Below are positions 27,505 through 37,041 of a DNA stretch of 64,000 nt, piece by piece (positions within the stretch are counted from its first letter, which is position 1; each line of letters begins with the position of its first letter). Below the pieces are notes generated by a model, which did not search any database, was not told the DNA's origin, and was given only the letters and a program-made list of their open reading frames with translations. The stretch lies in assembly GCA_003169835.1 (NCBI GenBank), contig PNAI01000026.1, positions 22,369 to 86,368 of the forward strand, in the 5' to 3' direction. The stretch is from Hyphomicrobiales bacterium (GTDB lineage: Bacteria > Pseudomonadota > Alphaproteobacteria > Rhizobiales > Xanthobacteraceae). The translations under genes and the position numbers were made by a program.

Positions 27505-28104
27505 TCAGGCAATATTCCAGGTCATTATCCCAGCGGGGATTTTGCGTTCTGTGACTTCGTGAACCAATTCATTCTTAAGAGCAAAATCTGTTCCTTCGAT
27601 TCTGGAAGTTTCAAACAGCTCCAATCGGTCGATCTCGGCATTCGTGAGCTTAGATCGTTGTTCAAGAATAGTTCTTGCCCAAGAGATGTCGTCGTTCAAT
27701 TGCATCGGGAATTGTTGCAATCCGTCAGCGCTGTGACCGGGATGGAGGTCTGTGCCCCACGTCCAGGGATGAAAGAGAAAGGTAGTGCCGGGAGCGGCGG
27801 TGCGGCGATCCGCAGCCAACATGAGGGGAACGGCTGCGCTCTTCACAACCCCTGTCGCATGAATTTCGATTGGGAATGATAGTGCCCGGAGCAGTCCATA
27901 TAATGATCGCATGTCGAAAGTGTTTCCTCCCATGCTGGACAAGACAATCAACAGGCCCGTGGCGGGTAAGTGCGTGGTTCCTTGTGGTGGGTTTGGCTGG
28001 TTCAGAAAAGCCAACTGATTTCGCAGTATGTTGCTGTGCGGTGGACCTATTGGGCCTGCAAATACTAAGGCATGTGAAATCGGGAATGGTTTTGGTGTTG
28101 TCAT
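27505..28104 (-). CDS. ClpP-like serine peptidase carried by the transposon
   Basis: A 199-residue ClpP/crotonase-fold protein read from the ATG at 28104, with GAGG upstream. The oxyanion region is SSMGGN (57-61), the candidate nucleophile Ser89 lies in GVVKSAAVPLMLAA, and His112 in FLFHPW, matching the order and spacing of ClpP Ser and His. A later Asp in LTNAEIDRLE could complete the triad. It lacks a signal peptide and any visible AAA+ partner. It faces the transposase gene tail to tail and is divergent from the small gene at 28132. Role as passenger is unknown. Confidence 0.8.
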   Translation of the reverse strand: MTTPKPFPISHALVFAGPIGPPHSNILRNQLAFLNQPNPPQGTTHLPATGLLIVLSSMGGNTFDMRSLYGLLRALSFPIEIHATGVVKSAAVPLMLAADRRTAAPGTTFLFHPWTWGTDLHPGHSADGLQQFPMQLNDDISWARTILEQRSKLTNAEIDRLELFETSRIEGTDFALKNELVHEVTERKIPAGIMTWNIA

Positions 28105-28131
28105 CGTTTACCTCGGGTGCAGGAAATACCA

Positions 28132-28359
28132 ATGGCTAAAGGTATCAAACAACCGTCCCCGCTGAGAGTCGATATGGGCTTTGGCGAGGCCCTAGAGCGA
28201 TTTATTCAGACCGACCCGAAAGAAGTTGACGACGGCATAGCTCGGTCGAAGCAAAAGAAGCCGCCGGGCAGCAAGAAACGTAAGCGCAAGCCGTCCGGCG
28301 GTAGTTCTCAAAAGGTCGTTTCTTTACGCGCGGTGCGTATGAAGAAACGCAACGGTTGA
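28132..28359 (+). CDS. Small conserved basic protein, transposon passenger
   Basis: A 75-residue protein from the ATG at 28132, with AGGAA seven bases upstream. The N-terminal half has the pattern MGFGEALERFIQTDPKEV, known to me from small hypothetical proteins in rhizobial accessory DNA. The C-terminal half is very basic (KKRKRKPSGG) and could bind nucleic acid. It starts 27 bases from the divergent ClpP-like gene. No function can be assigned. Confidence 0.6.
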   Translation: MAKGIKQPSPLRVDMGFGEALERFIQTDPKEVDDGIARSKQKKPPGSKKRKRKPSGGSSQKVVSLRAVRMKKRNG

Positions 28360-28542
28360 TAGCCAACTATTCGGCCACCGTCGCCAATGGCCGCGAATGT
28401 GTTGAATCACTCCATCACGAATACGAAAGTAAGGATCAACCCACACCATGGGTTTTTCTCCTATGCTTGGCGAACTCGCAGCGATGATGTCTGGCTTTTC
28501 CAGGGCAACAGGCATCGATCGCTGCGGGTCGCAGCTGATCAA
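28324..28542 (-). CDS. Possible small protein, transposon passenger
   Basis: A 72-residue frame, or shorter from an internal Met. It contains KPMVWVDPYFRIRDG and IRGHWRRWPN, a pattern like small conserved proteins with a VxPYxRxxG...VRGHxR signature. It overlaps the 3' end of the small gene on the other strand by 36 bases. The rest of 28360-28854 holds nothing else convincing; the frames on the plus strand have no family features. Treat as tentative. Confidence 0.35.
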   Translation of the reverse strand: MISCDPQRSMPVALEKPDIIAASSPSIGEKPMVWVDPYFRIRDGVIQHIRGHWRRWPNSWLSTVAFLHTHRA

Positions 28543-28829
28543 AATGAGGTTACGATACGGCTGGAAGCCGAGTGGGTTATGTTGTGTTCATGGTCGTTAT
28601 CCTTCTATGGGATCGCCGACGTCGTCACGACGCTGGCCTCAATTGCCCTTCCTTCCCCTTGGGGGGCGACAACGGGACAGCATCGAACGCCTGCAATCCG
28701 CAGGTTTCGAATTTGTCCACCGTTGCCGTGCGCGATCCTCGCGCAGTGAGGGCGGTGTAGCGGGTGCACCTCCATGACCCACAGAGGGACGAATCACCCG
28801 TTATCACGATCACAGCACGACTCGACTAT

Positions 28830-28854
28830 GGTGTCGAGTCGTATATAGGTCCCC
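28830..28854 (-). repeat. Right terminal inverted repeat of the transposon
   Basis: On the minus strand it reads GGGGACCTATATAC then GACTCGACACC, matching the left end at 20 of 25 positions. TAATTT follows immediately at 28855. Confidence 0.85.
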
Positions 28855-28908
28855 TAATTTGCAAACGCTGGTTCGCGCGCACAGATGACGCGCTGCAACA
28901 AAGACCTA

Positions 28909-29631
28909 TCAGGCCGCGCGCGCCTTTTGCGCAAGTTCCTTGAGCGTGCCGCGCAGCGCGCTGGGCTCACTGATACGCTGCGGAAACGGCAGCCGCAGTC
29001 CGACACGCTCGCACTGCAGATCGAGCCCCTCCGGATCGCAGCCGACGCAGCGCCACGCGCCCTCGGGCGCGCCCAGCAGCCGTGTGGCGTAGAGCCGGCA
29101 AGTGTCGGCATGATCCTGGTTCATGTGTTCGATCACTTCGGGCTCGGCTGCGAGCAGCGATTGCGCCCCGGTGAGATCGGTCAGCAGATCGGCGGGCCTG
29201 AGATCAACGATGCGGCCAAAGCCCGCGACCAGGTGCGAGCCCCTGAGCTTGATCTCGTAGAACGAAAAATCGCCAAAGCCCGCGAACATTTCCGCTTCCG
29301 GCTGGCGCGCGAGATAGCGCCGCCGCGCGTCCTCGTCCATCGTGACGACCGCGGCGCCATTGAGCATCACGCGCGCACCCTGCAACGGATCGCCTTCCTT
29401 GCGCTCGTCGAGCATGAGCGAGACGCGTACATCGGCGAGAATGTTCTTGGTGTGCACGGCAAGCCGCGAGATCAGCAGCAGCGGCGCGCCGTCGGCGGCG
29501 GTCGCGACGTTAACCAACGAGCAATAGGGATCGCCCGATCCCGCCTGCAATGTCGCCAGCGCCCCGGAGCGCGCTTCGCGCATGAGCTTCTTGGCGGTGG
29601 CCTTGGGGTCGAATTCGGGGTTCGGCTGCAT
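28909..29631 (-). CDS. HugZ-like / pyridoxamine-5'-phosphate-oxidase-fold protein with DUF2470
   Basis: A 240-residue protein; the ATG at 29631 gives the family N-terminus FDPKATAKKLMREARSGALATL. Residues to about 150 form the split-barrel flavin- or haem-binding fold. The C-terminal DUF2470 part has EVIEHMNQDHADTCRLYATRLLG, with the histidines that in HugZ-type haem oxygenases contact haem. Haem degradation or haem sensing is plausible; a general FMN-binding role is the alternative. In rhizobia a gene of this type is often found near chvI, as here. Confidence 0.8.
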   Translation of the reverse strand: MQPNPEFDPKATAKKLMREARSGALATLQAGSGDPYCSLVNVATAADGAPLLLISRLAVHTKNILADVRVSLMLDERKEGDPLQGARVMLNGAAVVTMDEDARRRYLARQPEAEMFAGFGDFSFYEIKLRGSHLVAGFGRIVDLRPADLLTDLTGAQSLLAAEPEVIEHMNQDHADTCRLYATRLLGAPEGAWRCVGCDPEGLDLQCERVGLRLPFPQRISEPSALRGTLKELAQKARAA

Positions 29632-29852
29632 CGGTCGTTTCCCATTCAACTCCAGCCGTTTTTCCGGCAAATCGCAAGCTTGGGACCTTGCCGGATAGCC
29701 TCCAAAACGCCACATGGACGGGAGGCGTTCTTGCCCCTAAGATCGGCAACGAATTGACAAATCACGCATTTGACGAAGGGCCGTCACATTTCGGCCCCGC
29801 TTTACAGGCCTCAATTTGGCAGGGTTGAACCGTCAGCGGAATTCAAAGGCAC

Positions 29853-30551
29853 ATGCCGACCATCGCTCTCGTCGACGACGATCGTAACATCCTCACATCG
29901 GTATCCATCGCGCTCGAAGCCGAAGGTTACCGCATCATGACCTATACCGACGGCGCGTCCGCGCTTGAGGGCTTCAAGACGTCGCCGCCGGACCTCGCCA
30001 TTCTCGACATCAAGATGCCGCGCATGGACGGCATGGAGCTGCTCCGCCGCTTGCGCCAGAAGTCCGACGTGCCGGTGATCTTCCTCACCTCCAAGGATGA
30101 GGAAATCGACGAGTTGTTCGGCCTCAAGATGGGCGCCGACGATTTCATCAAGAAGCCGTTCTCGCAGCGGCTCTTGGTCGAGCGGGTGAAATCGGTACTC
30201 CGGCGCGCCGTCCCCAAGGACGGCACCGCACCCAAGGAGCTCGACGCCAAAGCGATCGAACGCGGACCGCTGCGCATGGATCCCGAGCGCCATACCTGCA
30301 CCTGGAAGGGTGAGCCGGTGACGCTCACCGTCACTGAATTCCTGATCCTGCAGGCGCTCGCCGCCCGCGCCGGCGTGGTCAAGAGCCGCAACGCCTTGAT
30401 GGATGCCGCCTACGACGACCAAGTTTACGTTGACGACCGCACAATCGACAGTCACATCAAGCGGCTGCGCAAGAAGTTCAAGGTGGCCGACAACGATTTC
30501 GACATGATCGAGACGCTTTATGGTGTCGGTTACCGTTTCAAGGAAATGTGA
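29853..30551 (+). CDS. chvI: Response regulator ChvI
   Basis: A 232-residue OmpR/PhoB-family regulator. The receiver domain has the acidic pocket VDDD (8-10), phosphoacceptor Asp52 (LAILDIKMP) and the conserved Lys in IKKPF. The winged-helix DNA-binding domain ends with [19 protein letters not shown]. It pairs with the ChvG kinase 64 bases downstream. In rhizobia this pair controls responses to acid and envelope stress, exopolysaccharide and host association. The assignment rests on strong similarity to the ChvI sequence pattern and on context. Confidence 0.95.
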   Translation: MPTIALVDDDRNILTSVSIALEAEGYRIMTYTDGASALEGFKTSPPDLAILDIKMPRMDGMELLRRLRQKSDVPVIFLTSKDEEIDELFGLKMGADDFIKKPFSQRLLVERVKSVLRRAVPKDGTAPKELDAKAIERGPLRMDPERHTCTWKGEPVTLTVTEFLILQALAARAGVVKSRNALMDAAYDDQVYVDDRTIDSHIKRLRKKFKVADNDFDMIETLYGVGYRFKEM

Positions 30552-30615
30552 CAACCCCGGTCGTTTCGCACTATTATGCCGCATGCCCGCGGGCAAACGA
30601 GTTGGCAGCAATTAA

Positions 30616-32496
30616 GTGCTCGATCGAACCACAAAGGCATCGCCGGAAGCCGCCGGAACGCCCAGTCCCGACGATGCGCGCGCGCGCGCGCAAGAAAATT
30701 CACAAGAGAACTCACAAGACGGTTCGCCCGCGCCCGAACTGAAGCGCTCCGCCGCCGAACAATCCGAGAAAAGCAAATCCGGAATTGCCAGCGCGGCGCA
30801 GCGCACCTGGCAGTTTTTGGTCGGCCACATTTTTTCCAGCCTCACGCGGCGCATCGTCATCCTCAACGTCGCCGGTCTGATGGCGCTGGTCGCGGGTATC
30901 CTTCATCTCTCGCAATTCCGCGCCGGCCTCATCGAGGCGCGCGTGAAAAGCCTCGAAGTTCAGGGCGAGATCATCGCCAACGCCGTCGCCAGCGCCGCGG
31001 CTTCCGACAGCGACTACAGCTTCTTCGATCAAGATCGGCCCCTGGAGCTGCAGCTTGGCGAACCTATTGGTCCCCGCGATGACGGAATGTCCGGATACCA
31101 ATTTTCCATCAGTCCGGAACGCGTCGGGCGGGTCCTGCGGCGGTTGATTCAGCCCACAAAAACCCGTGCGCGCATCTATGACCAGAATGGCTCGCTCCTC
31201 ATCGACGGCAACGATCTATTCATGCCGGGTGAGATCATACGGCTCAACCTGCCGCCGCCGAGCGGCGACCGGCCTGGAATATTCGGACGCGCATGGAATG
31301 CGTTCAAGACTTGGCTGAACCGCGGCGATCTTCCGCTCTACCGCGAAGTTGCCCGCAGTTCGAGCAAGGATTACCCGGAAGTCGCGCAGGCGCTCGCGGA
31401 GGCGAGGCCCGTCAGCATGGTGCGTGTTGACGAGCACGGCGAGGTGATCGTCTCAGTGGCGGTGCCGGTGCAGAATTTCCTTGCGGTGCGCGGCGCGCTG
31501 TTGTTGACCACGCGGGGCGGCGACATCAATGAAGCGGTCGAGAACGAGCGGCTTGCGATCATAAAAGTATTCCTGATCGCGACCAGTGTCATGGTGCTGC
31601 TCTCGGTGCTGCTCGCCGGCACCATTGCAGGTCCGATGCGGCGGCTTGCCGCCAGCGCGGAACGCGTGCACCGGCGCTCCCGATCGCGTGTCGAGATCCC
31701 CGATTTCACCGCGCGGCGCGACGAAATCGGGCATCTGTCCGGCGCGCTACGCGCCATGACCGATGCGCTCTATACCCGCATTGAGGCGATCGAGAGCTTT
31801 GCCGCCGATGTTGCGCACGAGCTCAAAAACCCATTGACTTCGCTGCGATCGGCGGTTGAAACCTTGCCGCTTGCCAAGTCGCCTGAAAGCCGTGAACGCC
31901 TGCTTGATGTGATCCAGCACGACGTCAAACGGCTCGACCGCCTGATCTCCGATATTTCCGAGGCAAGCCGTCTCGACGCCGAGTTGCAGCGCCACGAGAT
32001 TGTTCAGGTCGACCTAACCAAGCTGCTCACCACCGTCGTAACCATTCAGAACGAGATGCGTACGGACGATGACGCGACCGTGACGCTCACGTTCGAAGGC
32101 GCCAATTTGCACGCCTTCATGGTACCCGGTCACGATTTCCGGCTTGGCCAGGTGATCAACAATCTCATCGACAATGCGCGTTCGTTCTCGCCGCCGGGCG
32201 GCACAGTGCGCGTCATTTGCCGGCGGCTGAAGAACGCGGTCGAAGTCATCATCGACGATGACGGGCCGGGTATCGGGCCGGACGCGCTCGAGCGGATTTT
32301 CGAGCGCTTCTATACCGACCGGCCGCATCAGGGATTTGGCCAAAATTCCGGGCTTGGGCTTTCGATCTCCAAGCAGATTGTCGAAGCGCACGACGGCAGC
32401 CTATGGGCGGAAAATCGAACCGGCATCGCCCACGCCGAGGGCGAGCCGCCCCCGGTGCTTGGCGCCCGCTTCGTGGTACTGCTGCCCGCGCTTTAA
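30616..32496 (+). CDS. chvG: Sensor histidine kinase ChvG (ExoS)
   Basis: A 626-residue kinase starting with GTG at 30616. A charged cytoplasmic leader of about 75 residues is followed by a transmembrane helix (IVILNVAGLMALVAGIL), a periplasmic sensor of about 220 residues, a second helix (VFLIATSVMVLLSVLLAG), HAMP, the phosphoacceptor His in FAADVAHELKNPLTSLRSA, and the ATPase boxes (NNLIDNA, DDDGPG, GLGLSISKQI). Its stop is followed by a 248-base gap without a gene. The hprK/PTS genes that commonly follow chvG in rhizobia are not here. Confidence 0.94.
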   Translation: MLDRTTKASPEAAGTPSPDDARARAQENSQENSQDGSPAPELKRSAAEQSEKSKSGIASAAQRTWQFLVGHIFSSLTRRIVILNVAGLMALVAGILHLSQFRAGLIEARVKSLEVQGEIIANAVASAAASDSDYSFFDQDRPLELQLGEPIGPRDDGMSGYQFSISPERVGRVLRRLIQPTKTRARIYDQNGSLLIDGNDLFMPGEIIRLNLPPPSGDRPGIFGRAWNAFKTWLNRGDLPLYREVARSSSKDYPEVAQALAEARPVSMVRVDEHGEVIVSVAVPVQNFLAVRGALLLTTRGGDINEAVENERLAIIKVFLIATSVMVLLSVLLAGTIAGPMRRLAASAERVHRRSRSRVEIPDFTARRDEIGHLSGALRAMTDALYTRIEAIESFAADVAHELKNPLTSLRSAVETLPLAKSPESRERLLDVIQHDVKRLDRLISDISEASRLDAELQRHEIVQVDLTKLLTTVVTIQNEMRTDDDATVTLTFEGANLHAFMVPGHDFRLGQVINNLIDNARSFSPPGGTVRVICRRLKNAVEVIIDDDGPGIGPDALERIFERFYTDRPHQGFGQNSGLGLSISKQIVEAHDGSLWAENRTGIAHAEGEPPPVLGARFVVLLPAL

Positions 32497-32744
32497 TCAA
32501 TCGCCCAGACCGCACGCAATCGTCCCGGCCTGGCCGGTCGCTGGTGGTAAAAATATCCCGATTTCACAGGCATTTAAGGCCTTATTTACCACGTGCCGGT
32601 AGCTTTCCGGGAGCGACCGCGCGCCTGGACTGCAATCGCCTTCCGGCAAGGTCGCTCGCATTGGGGGCGAGTCTACAAAATCGCAAGATTTGAAGACGCG
32701 CCGCACGACCACATGGCGAACCTTCACTGGACGATCGCAACAAG

Positions 32745-34823
32745 ATGAGCGGCCAAAATATGTTCCGCACCGAATCCTCGAAGCTGAAAACTCCAAGCGC
32801 TGCGGATTCCGGTCAGACATCGTCACGGTTCGGCATCAGCGCCAAGCTGCAAGTCGCTTTCGGAATCGTAGCGGGCCTGACGGTGGTTGCCGCCGCGACT
32901 GCACTTTTGTCGTTTTCCGCCATCGAAGACGTGCTGCGGCAATTTGCCGGACAGCAGGTGCCGGTGATGGCCGATTCGATGCGGCTCTCATCCATTTCCG
33001 GAGACATCTCTGCGGCCGCAGCGCGCTTCATCAGCGCCAAAACCACAGATGACCAAGAAATGACGCTCACGTTGATTGCCCGCAAACGCGGCGACCTCAA
33101 GACGGTGATGGAGCGGATCAGAAAGGCCAATGGGGAAAGCGCAACCTTCGACAAGTTCGTGTCGCTCTCACAACGGTTGGAAGCCAACATTGGTTCGCTT
33201 GAGGAAGCGATCGCCGAACGCACGAGCCTGCACACTCAAATAACCACACTGCTCGATGCGCTCCACCGCGTGCACGCCCAGGTCATCGAGAAGCTCGCGC
33301 AATACAACAATCAAAATCAGGCGCTCGAAATTTCCGACAAGGCTCACCTCATCGTCAGCCTGATCAGCGAGGGTGCGATTATTTACGAGCCCACACAGCT
33401 AAAGCCAATTCAGGATCGCTTCAAAGCCGCAGTTGAATCGCTGAACAAATCGACGTCGACGCTCTCCAACGAGGACCTCAAAAAGGCCGCGAACCAGCTT
33501 GGATTTTTTGGGCAAGGCGACACGAACGTGTTTGCCCGTCGCGCACGCGAACTGTTCACCACAACCCGTGTCGATGGAGCCATCGACGAAAACGTCGCCA
33601 TTCAGCGTGAACTCGATGGCGTGGTTGCATCGCTTGTGAGCGAAGCTGAAAAAGGCATGGAACGCGGCACGGACACATTATTTGAAAACATCAACAACAG
33701 CCGCATGCTGTTGCTGCTCGTCGTACTCGCCAGCATCGTCGCCGCCGCTCTCGCGGTAAATCAAGTGCAGCGCAAACTGGTCGTGCGGCTTCTCTCCATC
33801 GAACATGCCATGCGGCGGCTCTCGTCCGGCGAAATCCAATTCACAGTTCCCGCGACCGCCGAACGCGATGAAATCAGCCGGATGGCAGGCTCGCTTGAGG
33901 TCTTCCGCGCAAGCGAAATCGAGCGCCGCGGCTTGGCCGAGCGAGAGCGCTCTGAACAGATGCTGCAGCAGAACCGCGCGGCAACCATTGACCGGATTAT
34001 CGGCGAGTTCCGCACGACGGTGACCTCCGCGATCGGCACCGTCACCGAAAATGTTTCGCGCATGCAGGAAACCGCGCGCACGCTCTCCTCCATCGCCCAC
34101 GAGGCCGATCAGCAGGCCCACACCGTCAGCGGCGCCTCGGAGGCAACCTCAACCAACATGCGCACCATGGCCGGCGCTTCCGATCAGCTCGACGTTTCGA
34201 TCCGCGAGATCAACGGACAAGCCGTGCAAGCCCATGGCGTGGTTCAGCGCGCCACGGAACTCACGCGCTCGACCGATCAGCTGGTTGGACAATTGTCGGC
34301 GGGTGTCGACCGCATCGGAAACGTGGTCAAGCTTATCCGCGACATCGCGGAACAGACCAACTTGCTGGCGCTCAATGCCACCATCGAAGCCGCCCGCGCG
34401 GGCGAGTCCGGACGCGGATTTGCAGTAGTCGCGGCCGAGGTCAAGGCGCTGGCCAACCAGACCGCCGGCGCAACCGAAGACATCACCACGCAAGTCAGTT
34501 CAATTCAGAATTTGACCAACGACACCGTCGGCGCGATCCGCGCGATCGGAGAAGTGATGAGCGATATCGATTTGATTTCTGCGGCCATCGCCAGTGCCGT
34601 CGAACAGCAGACCAGTTCGACCGAAACGATTGCCAAGAATGTGCAGCAGGCGTCCGAAGGCGCCAATGACCTCGCCAATAACATGGGTGTTGTGACCAAA
34701 GCGGTCGACGCAACCAATCATGCCGCTTCCGCCATGCTCAAGGTCTCGGAGACATTCTTGGCGCAAGCCGGCACGATCGAAAAGGCAGTAGATGCCTTCC
34801 TAACGAAAGTCGCGGCGGCATAA
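32745..34823 (+). CDS. Methyl-accepting chemotaxis protein
   Basis: A 692-residue receptor. One helix near residue 40 ([20 protein letters not shown]) and another near residue 325 ([17 protein letters not shown]) bracket a large helical periplasmic domain of about 260 residues. A HAMP domain follows ([18 protein letters not shown]), then the signalling domain with the hairpin tip [23 protein letters not shown] split here at 20 residues as [20 protein letters not shown]. It would signal to CheA/CheW, none of which are in the window. A haem-protein gene starts 40 bases downstream, raising the idea of a redox or gas-sensing pair. Confidence 0.92.
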   Translation: MSGQNMFRTESSKLKTPSAADSGQTSSRFGISAKLQVAFGIVAGLTVVAAATALLSFSAIEDVLRQFAGQQVPVMADSMRLSSISGDISAAAARFISAKTTDDQEMTLTLIARKRGDLKTVMERIRKANGESATFDKFVSLSQRLEANIGSLEEAIAERTSLHTQITTLLDALHRVHAQVIEKLAQYNNQNQALEISDKAHLIVSLISEGAIIYEPTQLKPIQDRFKAAVESLNKSTSTLSNEDLKKAANQLGFFGQGDTNVFARRARELFTTTRVDGAIDENVAIQRELDGVVASLVSEAEKGMERGTDTLFENINNSRMLLLLVVLASIVAAALAVNQVQRKLVVRLLSIEHAMRRLSSGEIQFTVPATAERDEISRMAGSLEVFRASEIERRGLAERERSEQMLQQNRAATIDRIIGEFRTTVTSAIGTVTENVSRMQETARTLSSIAHEADQQAHTVSGASEATSTNMRTMAGASDQLDVSIREINGQAVQAHGVVQRATELTRSTDQLVGQLSAGVDRIGNVVKLIRDIAEQTNLLALNATIEAARAGESGRGFAVVAAEVKALANQTAGATEDITTQVSSIQNLTNDTVGAIRAIGEVMSDIDLISAAIASAVEQQTSSTETIAKNVQQASEGANDLANNMGVVTKAVDATNHAASAMLKVSETFLAQAGTIEKAVDAFLTKVAAA

Positions 34824-34862
34824 GGCTGCCGCGGTTCGTGCGTTGACGTAATAGCAATTCAC

Positions 34863-35714
34863 ATGACGAGCAAAGCCATGTCATCGAAATATTTTTCATC
34901 GCATTCAAATAACATTTCCGCACCGGCCGCGACCCGCGTGCGACGGCCTTCCAGAAAGGCGATCGCATGCATAGCAGCCATTGGCCTGCTTCTCGGTGCG
35001 GCCATCGCGATCGCAACCAACGTTCCGGCAATCAGTCAATCGACGGACGAGGATGGCCAGATTGCAAAAAGCCTGGCGACGATGCTATACGCCGGACGAT
35101 TGGTTATTTCCCGCAATCAAGATCGCATCAACGATCCAAATATCAGCGACAAAGGCCTCGATGCCAAGATGGTGCTGGCCGAGTCGGTCAAGATCTATCG
35201 GGACGTCACAAAGATCGATCCGCTCTCGATCGATCCCAAGACTCGCCCCGGCAAACTCATCCGCCTGCAAATGGATTCAATTGCCGAAGTCATGGACGTC
35301 CATCAGCAAACCCTCAATCGCCAGGGTGTCGGCTTCAAGGGATTCATCCCCGCGCTGTTCGGCCGACTTGTGAATGAAGCTTTTGGCCGCCGCGCAGCGG
35401 GCATCGCCGAGATGAAGGTCACTGCCCCACCTCTATTCATTCGCAACGTCCGGGCTCGCCCGGATCAATGGGAAACCGAGGTCATCAATGGCAAGCTGCT
35501 GTCGCCGGGCTGGCTGAAGAATCAACCCTTCGCAGCGGTGACTCAGACCAAAGGCAAGACCGCCTATCGCACGGCCGTGCCCGAATACTACAGCAGTAGC
35601 TGCCTGTCCTGCCACGGCTCGCCGAAAGGCGAAATCGACCTCACCGGCTTCCCGAAGGATGGCGCGAGCGAAGGCGATCTCGGCGGCGTCATCAGCATCA
35701 CCCTGTATCACTGA
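34863..35714 (+). CDS. DUF3365 / Tll0287-like haem protein
   Basis: A 283-residue protein with a basic N-terminus and one membrane segment (ACIAAIGLLLGAAIAIA), then a periplasmic DUF3365 domain. Near the C-terminus is a c-type haem site, CLSCH (Cys247, Cys250, His251), in SSSCLSCHGSPKGE. The family is known from Tll0287-type single-haem proteins with a PAS-like fold proposed to sense redox state. A second start at 34878 is possible. It lies just after the chemotaxis receptor on the same strand. Its stop overlaps the convergent membrane-protein gene by 17 bases. Confidence 0.85.
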   Translation: MTSKAMSSKYFSSHSNNISAPAATRVRRPSRKAIACIAAIGLLLGAAIAIATNVPAISQSTDEDGQIAKSLATMLYAGRLVISRNQDRINDPNISDKGLDAKMVLAESVKIYRDVTKIDPLSIDPKTRPGKLIRLQMDSIAEVMDVHQQTLNRQGVGFKGFIPALFGRLVNEAFGRRAAGIAEMKVTAPPLFIRNVRARPDQWETEVINGKLLSPGWLKNQPFAAVTQTKGKTAYRTAVPEYYSSSCLSCHGSPKGEIDLTGFPKDGASEGDLGGVISITLYH

Positions 35715-37041
35715 GGGCGGATCGCGGACCGCGCCCGAACAAGCGCGGCAGCAACACGACCACGCCGGCAAGCCCTCCCAGCACCGCCCAATACGAGTAG
35801 CGGAAGTCGGACGCGACACCGAGCGGCAAATACGTCGCGATATAGATGACGCCCGAGCCGCAGACCCCGAGAACGAACGCGCCGTCGGAACTATCGCGCC
35901 ACCGCCACGCCAGAGCGCAAAGCCCTAGGCACAGCACAAGCCAAGTCCCCTGCCAAAATAAGAATGTCGGATGCAATACATCATGTATGGCTTTGAGCTT
36001 CATCAAGGCCGCATTGTCGGTGAACGCGACCTTGGTTGGATCGTTGAGGTCGTAGGTCCACATGACCAAATTCGATTTGGCGAGAAACGTCTCCATGAAT
36101 ATCATGCGGTGTTTTAGATAGGCGATGGGATGGTTCAGCACCGCGTGCCGCCAAGCCTCGGCGAGCGCAGGCGTGCCGAAAATCTTGTCGTCTTCGAGAC
36201 GGCGCATCACGAACTGACACGGCCCCGCATTCCAATAATAGTTCCATTCCTTCGGCTGATAGCATTGCTCGGTGAGCGTCGCCGTCTGCTCCGGCGTCCA
36301 GGAAACTGGAAACTGGTTCTGCTTGGCAAAATGTGTGATGCCGCCGAGATCGAATACGATGATCGAGTGCAGCGGATGAACCTGCTTGGCACCGATGATG
36401 CCGTAATAGACCGTCGGCACCAGCGCGTAGAACATTGCAAGTGCGGGCAGATAAATGATCAGCGCACGCTTGAGCGCAAAGCGCGACGGCCAAAGGATGA
36501 AGGCCGCGAGAATTGGCGCAGCGGTCAATGCATTCGGTCGCAGCAGGACGCCGAATGCGACCAACCCGAGGGCAAGCGCTTGAATCCAGTATCGCCCGCC
36601 CGCGTTGCGATCCCTGGCGAATACAAGCGCCGCGGCCAATAGCCAAACCACCGCGAACAGCACGTCACGCCAGATGATGCCGACCAGCACGAAGGCCGGC
36701 GGCGAGAGCGCGAGCGGCGGCAACGCAAGCGCAAACCATGAACGGCGCGCCACCGTCAACGCAATCAGCGCGAAAGCAAGCCAATAGAGAATCGCATCCA
36801 GCAGGAACATGCTGCCCGAGCCAGGCGCAATCGGATCGATCAGCCCCCACAGCAGAGCCATTAACGGCGACTGCCAATCGACAAGCTGCTTTGCGCCGAT
36901 GTCGTTATAAACATAACGCGCGTCGAACGTCATGACGCCGGGATAGAACACGTAGAGCGTTAGCCCGAACCCCAGCGCACACAGCAGAAGCGTCGCAATC
37001 GCGCGCACACGCTGCGCAGCGTCCTCAGGCCCGGACGGCAT
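35698..37041 (-). CDS. Multi-pass membrane protein, GT-C-type glycosyltransferase-like
   Basis: A 447-residue protein from the ATG at 37041, 17 bases inside the FkbM gene. Upstream in-frame codons give an Arg/Ser-rich stretch antisense to the neighbour and were excluded. About ten hydrophobic helices are visible. An early extracytoplasmic loop with DARYVYNDIGAKQLVDWQSP resembles the first loop of GT-C transferases, with an Asp as possible catalytic base. A larger loop before the last helices holds QCYQPKEWNYYW. The family is not certain. It closes a three-gene unit opgH, fkbM and this gene. Confidence 0.65.
   Translation of the reverse strand: MPSGPEDAAQRVRAIATLLLCALGFGLTLYVFYPGVMTFDARYVYNDIGAKQLVDWQSPLMALLWGLIDPIAPGSGSMFLLDAILYWLAFALIALTVARRSWFALALPPLALSPPAFVLVGIIWRDVLFAVVWLLAAALVFARDRNAGGRYWIQALALGLVAFGVLLRPNALTAAPILAAFILWPSRFALKRALIIYLPALAMFYALVPTVYYGIIGAKQVHPLHSIIVFDLGGITHFAKQNQFPVSWTPEQTATLTEQCYQPKEWNYYWNAGPCQFVMRRLEDDKIFGTPALAEAWRHAVLNHPIAYLKHRMIFMETFLAKSNLVMWTYDLNDPTKVAFTDNAALMKLKAIHDVLHPTFLFWQGTWLVLCLGLCALAWRWRDSSDGAFVLGVCGSGVIYIATYLPLGVASDFRYSYWAVLGGLAGVVVLLPRLFGRGPRSALSDTG

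Larger units (their letters stand above)
26487..28854. mobile_element. IS1595-type transposon with passenger genes
   Basis: A 2368-base unit with imperfect terminal inverted repeats of about 25 bases, 20 of them matching (26487-26511 and 28830-28854). Both ends begin GGGG and end GACACC on the inner side. The sequence TAATTT directly flanks both ends (26481-26486 and 28855-28860), as expected for a target duplication. Inside are the ISXO2-like transposase, a ClpP-like peptidase on the opposite strand, a small conserved protein and perhaps one further small gene. Its AT-richer composition differs from the surrounding chromosome. Confidence 0.85.

Noticed and set aside
28387..28777. Plus-strand frames of about 110-120 codons in the right part of the transposon
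   Set aside because: Two overlapping frames with no motifs, no ribosome site and unusual composition; neither is convincing as a gene.
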